Of a DNA stretch of 25,563 nucleotides, positions 23,503 through 25,563 are shown piece after piece. Made by a program: the position numbers and the translations under genes. The stretch is taken from assembly GCA_910583795.1 (NCBI GenBank), contig CAJTZQ010000051.1, forward strand, positions 1-25,563, in the 5' to 3' direction. The stretch is from an uncultured Muribaculaceae bacterium. Lineage in GTDB: Bacteria > Bacteroidota > Bacteroidia > Bacteroidales > Muribaculaceae. Within the stretch, counting starts at the first letter, position 1. Every line of letters starts with the position of its first letter. Below the pieces are notes generated by a model. It was not told the origin of the DNA and did no database searches. It was given only the letters and a program-made list of their open reading frames with translations.

Positions 23503-23571
23503 GAATTTTGGTTATATTGATTAAACAACTATCTCATCATAAAAAATAAGTTGTAAAACCCAGATGATGAA

Positions 23572-23619
23572 AAATGCCAATAACGGAATCGGCTATCCAC
23601 CTCTCCATTATTGGCATTT
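23572..23619 (-). terminator. Terminator after the GLPGLI pseudogene
   Basis: AAATGCCAATAA (23572-23583) and TTATTGGCATTT (23608-23619) form a perfect 12-bp stem with a 24-base loop; on the minus strand a five-base T run follows. It lies 52 bases past the restored stop of the GLPGLI gene (23671) but 210 bases past the present stop, which supports the longer original gene. On the plus strand the tail is also T-rich, but no plus-strand gene ends here. Confidence 0.7.
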
Positions 23620-23670
23620 GTTATTTATTTTCAGAATCGACAGTCTCAATGATAATCTTTTTATATCAGG

Positions 23671-24698
23671 TCAACTTCGGAAGTGTGGCACAAATTTCAC
23701 ATCACCACTTACCGCCATGCCTGAGGCTACATAGTTGGCATTGATTTGTCCGTGTGGATTATCAAGGAATGAGCGTTTTGCCTTCAAGAAGTCTTTATGG
23801 TTTATTTTTCATAACGGTCTGCTACAGATTAATGATAATCGGTTTCAAGAAAATCATAAATCATATTTTCTTTAGAAATCGGAGCATCCGGTCCAAGATT
23901 AAGACCAGTTGCTGCCGAAGCAATGGAGTTTAGATTGATTTTACTTTCCCACCTGCTCTTTAGCATTTCTTTGCGTTTTAATTTATCATAGTCATTGCCG
24001 GGATATATCGGCACCATTTCCATGTCGGATTTTTCCAATCCTTTAGCGATGAAATGATGCTGTCCATCGGGTTCGAATGCTTCTAAAATCAAGCCCGGAA
24101 GTCCCCTCAGTTTCCATGGTCCATCCTGCAGAGGGATTTCGGGAGTAAACCAGGCTGTCCATATGCGACCATGATAATCTGCAGTTGCTTTTATCCAGTC
24201 ATATCCAAGTATTGTTTTTGTGGTGTCTCCAACTTCCCAGACAAGTTCATTAAATGGTTCTTCATATTTACCAAAGTCAAATGCGGTTGCCCTGTCATAA
24301 ACAGTAATACATTCCTCTGCCGCATCTTTAAAGACGTACATGCAGGTTTTATAGACTACTGCATCCCAGCCACTATCATCATTGTTTTCAATCGAGGCTT
24401 TTACAGCGGCATCCATCATTCTTTTTGCAATGGCTTCTCCAGAGGGAGATGACATGAGGGAATCTTTGAATTCTGTGGCTGGACAATAGAATTTAGATTT
24501 TTGCGGATTTGCAAGTAGGAGCATCTTTATGTCTTGATCAATCACCCCATCTCTACCTCTCAAAAATTTTTCATGATAATTGTATTCTACTTTGATTTCA
24601 GCCCGTGGATATACTTTTTTGGCATTGCAGACCGTGGCATTTGCGAATGTCAAAACAAAAATTGCTAATCTGCTGACGATTGTCTTTGTTGTCTTCAT
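23671..24698 (-). pseudogene. GLPGLI-family protein gene, broken near the 3' end
   Basis: The intact part (23829-24698, 289 residues) starts with a Sec signal peptide (about 1-26, ATVCNA before KK) and carries the family motif GLPGLI at 199-204 (WKLRGLPGLILEAFEPDG). These exported Bacteroidetes proteins often sit beside outer-membrane receptors; their function is unknown. Directly after the TAA at 23829-23831 the same frame continues as SVADRYEK. One added A in the A5 run at 23804-23808 would then join it to a 46-codon open frame (KINHKDFLKAKRSFLDNPHG onward) that ends at TGA 23671-23673. Two lesions, a stop and a frameshift, thus remove about 54 residues. The truncated protein might still be made. 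The ATG overlaps the stop of the upstream remnant (ATGA). Confidence 0.65.
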
Positions 24699-24883
24699 TT
24701 ACTGAGGGTTATTGAGAAAAGTAGCTGACCGTTTCGTAATGAACATTGACTTTCAATAGAGGTCAGTTGCGAATAAGCGGTGTAATTATATTTGGTCTTG
24801 TCGAGTATCTTAGAAAGTAACGCAGCAATATATTTCTTACTTTTCCAAAATGTCGATGGAAGGCGATGCCAATCCATCCCCAA
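24695..24883 (-). pseudogene. 3' remnant of an outer-membrane beta-barrel gene
   Basis: The frame closes with SKILDKTKYNYTAYSQLTSI and then SLRNGQLLFSITLSK, a run of alternating polar and hydrophobic residues typical of the last strands of a TonB-dependent-receptor-like barrel. Its TGA overlaps the GLPGLI ATG by the ATGA arrangement of coupled genes, and receptor-GLPGLI pairs are common in Bacteroidetes. Upstream of about 24850 the frame loses coding character and meets a stop at 24891-24893, so only about 50 codons of a once longer gene appear to survive. No full start is available. The identification rests on pattern and context, not on a recognised domain. Confidence 0.4.
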
Positions 24884-25106
24884 ATTTAGCTAAAATATCT
24901 GAAACCAAGGCTATAATAACTAAAAAGACTAGCGATTTTGCTGTTTTAGAGGCTTGCATCGCCTTGCAAGACCAACGATCTGTCTACGATAGAACCAGCA
25001 TGCAAGCAAGAAATAAACTCGCGCCTGTATCCATAATGCATTGTACTCCTATTTTATATCGTTAAGGGGAACCCTAATGGAAGTGATATGACCACGATAT
25101 ATTTTA
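24884..25106. other. Unassigned gap between two surface-protein genes
   Basis: I see no gene I can name. On the minus strand a 40-codon ORF (24837-24959, MQASKTAKSLVFLVIIALVS at its start) has a hydrophobic signal-like N-terminus. The same frame is open further upstream (25031 down) except for one stop, with another hydrophobic stretch (GASLFLACMLVLS). On the plus strand a 71-codon frame (24850-25065) is also open. Either could be chance or a decayed or inserted fragment; the surrounding locus looks degraded. Confidence 0.25.
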
Positions 25107-25563
25107 TCAGAGTCGGTAGGTAAGCATGAACTTCAGACCGATTTGGTCGCTGGTGATTACGGGACCGCTTACTTGGACATAATTCAAATCTGTGTCTTGA
25201 TAATTAATTTTTATATCAGGGTATTTAGAATGTCGGTGATACCAATCTAAAGAAAGAGAGGCATACAACCTGGTGAAAATGCGAAAGTCTGCATGTATAT
25301 TCAGATTTAAAAATGATGCACTGCTGCGGTCGCCTTGCACGTTGAGCGGGCGTCCTTCAGGTGTCATCATATTGTCAGGATCATCATAACTATTCCAAGT
25401 GTAAAGCATATACAACCTTGCATCTGAACCTAAACTGAATCTGCGTGCCGGAATATTGAAATTGAATCCGCCTTTGATCGAGAACCCGGACCCCCAATTG
25501 TAATTTCTACCTGTTGGTTGAATTAAATTAGAGAATATTTTATCTGCCCAATCGGACGATGAT
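25107..25563 (-). CDS. Outer-membrane beta-barrel protein, C-terminal part (runs off the window)
   Basis: The frame is open from the stop at 25107-25109 to the right edge, giving about 151 visible residues with no start in the window; the TTG at 25413-25415 is internal. The sequence alternates short amphipathic strands (GSGFSIKGGFNFNIPARRFS, ASFLNLNIHADFRIF, LYASLSLDWYHR) with polar turns and ends in GLKFMLTYRL, a typical terminal barrel strand. This fits an outer-membrane porin-like or receptor-like protein. The family cannot be told from this part. It lies on the same strand as the GLPGLI locus, 409 bases before the GLPGLI start. Confidence 0.65.
   Translation of the reverse strand, partial: SSSDWADKIFSNLIQPTGRNYNWGSGFSIKGGFNFNIPARRFSLGSDARLYMLYTWNSYDDPDNMMTPEGRPLNVQGDRSSASFLNLNIHADFRIFTRLYASLSLDWYHRHSKYPDIKINYQDTDLNYVQVSGPVITSDQIGLKFMLTYRL

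Noticed and set aside
23525..23554. ACAACT/AGTTGT inverted repeat between feoB and the GLPGLI terminator
   Set aside because: A 6-bp dyad with an 18-base AT-rich loop is weak and not linked to other copies.
24171..24452. 93-codon plus-strand ORF within the GLPGLI gene
   Set aside because: It is a Cys- and Phe-rich antisense shadow with no start context.
1..25563. tRNA/rRNA genes, CRISPR arrays, intact insertion sequences or prophage
   Set aside because: No cloverleaf-like stretch, regular spaced repeats, transposase or integrase was seen in the gaps between genes.

Overview
The window looks like the chromosome of a gut Bacteroidales member, most plausibly Muribaculaceae (S24-7). Reasons: the fused FeoA-FeoB, a GLPGLI-family gene, a UVR-domain ClpC next to gyrA, promoters of the Bacteroidetes TAnnTTTG type, moderately AT-rich DNA, and a complete urease operon. 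The lineage is inferred from these family traits; no marker gene has been compared.

Layout. (1) 111-5896, plus strand: ureA-ureB-ureC-ureE-ureF-ureG-ureD, encoding the three nickel urease subunits and all four maturation factors. A terminator-like hairpin separates the subunit genes from the maturation genes, and a strong terminator follows ureD. (2) 5987-7718, minus strand: an omega-amidase-type C-N hydrolase, a PlsC-type acyltransferase and a small helical protein of unknown role. (3) 7812-13593, minus strand: the rod-shape operon mreB-mreC-mreD-mrdA(PBP2)-rodA, with tight overlaps, three GTG starts and a hairpin with a U-tract just after mreB. (4) 13806-17682, minus strand: gyrA followed by a secreted TPR protein, ended by a perfect 21-bp hairpin. 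(5) 17683-18231: a 549-bp divergent intergenic region with a gyrA promoter on the minus strand and, on the plus strand, a near-consensus sigma-54 promoter about 300 bp before clpC. (6) clpC, convergent with feoAB across a perfect 23-bp bidirectional terminator. (7) feoAB has an upstream region rich in ATACCT/AGGTAT inverted repeats, probably a metal-responsive operator. (8) 23671-25563, minus strand: a decaying surface-protein locus. It contains a GLPGLI gene broken by a stop codon and a one-base frameshift, an apparent 3' remnant of an outer-membrane beta-barrel gene, and the C-terminal part of a second outer-membrane barrel that runs off the window.

How the parts fit. The urease operon would release ammonia from urea, and the neighbouring omega-amidase could also release ammonia. 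The mre/PBP2/RodA genes form the elongasome that builds the lateral wall. GyrA and ClpC are housekeeping functions, and FeoAB imports ferrous iron. No RNA genes, CRISPR arrays or intact insertion sequences were seen. The points most worth a second look are the sigma-54 promoter and repeat-rich leader of clpC, the terminators inside the ure and mre operons, the unusually long UreB, the feoAB operators, and the GLPGLI pseudogene with its reconstructable tail.
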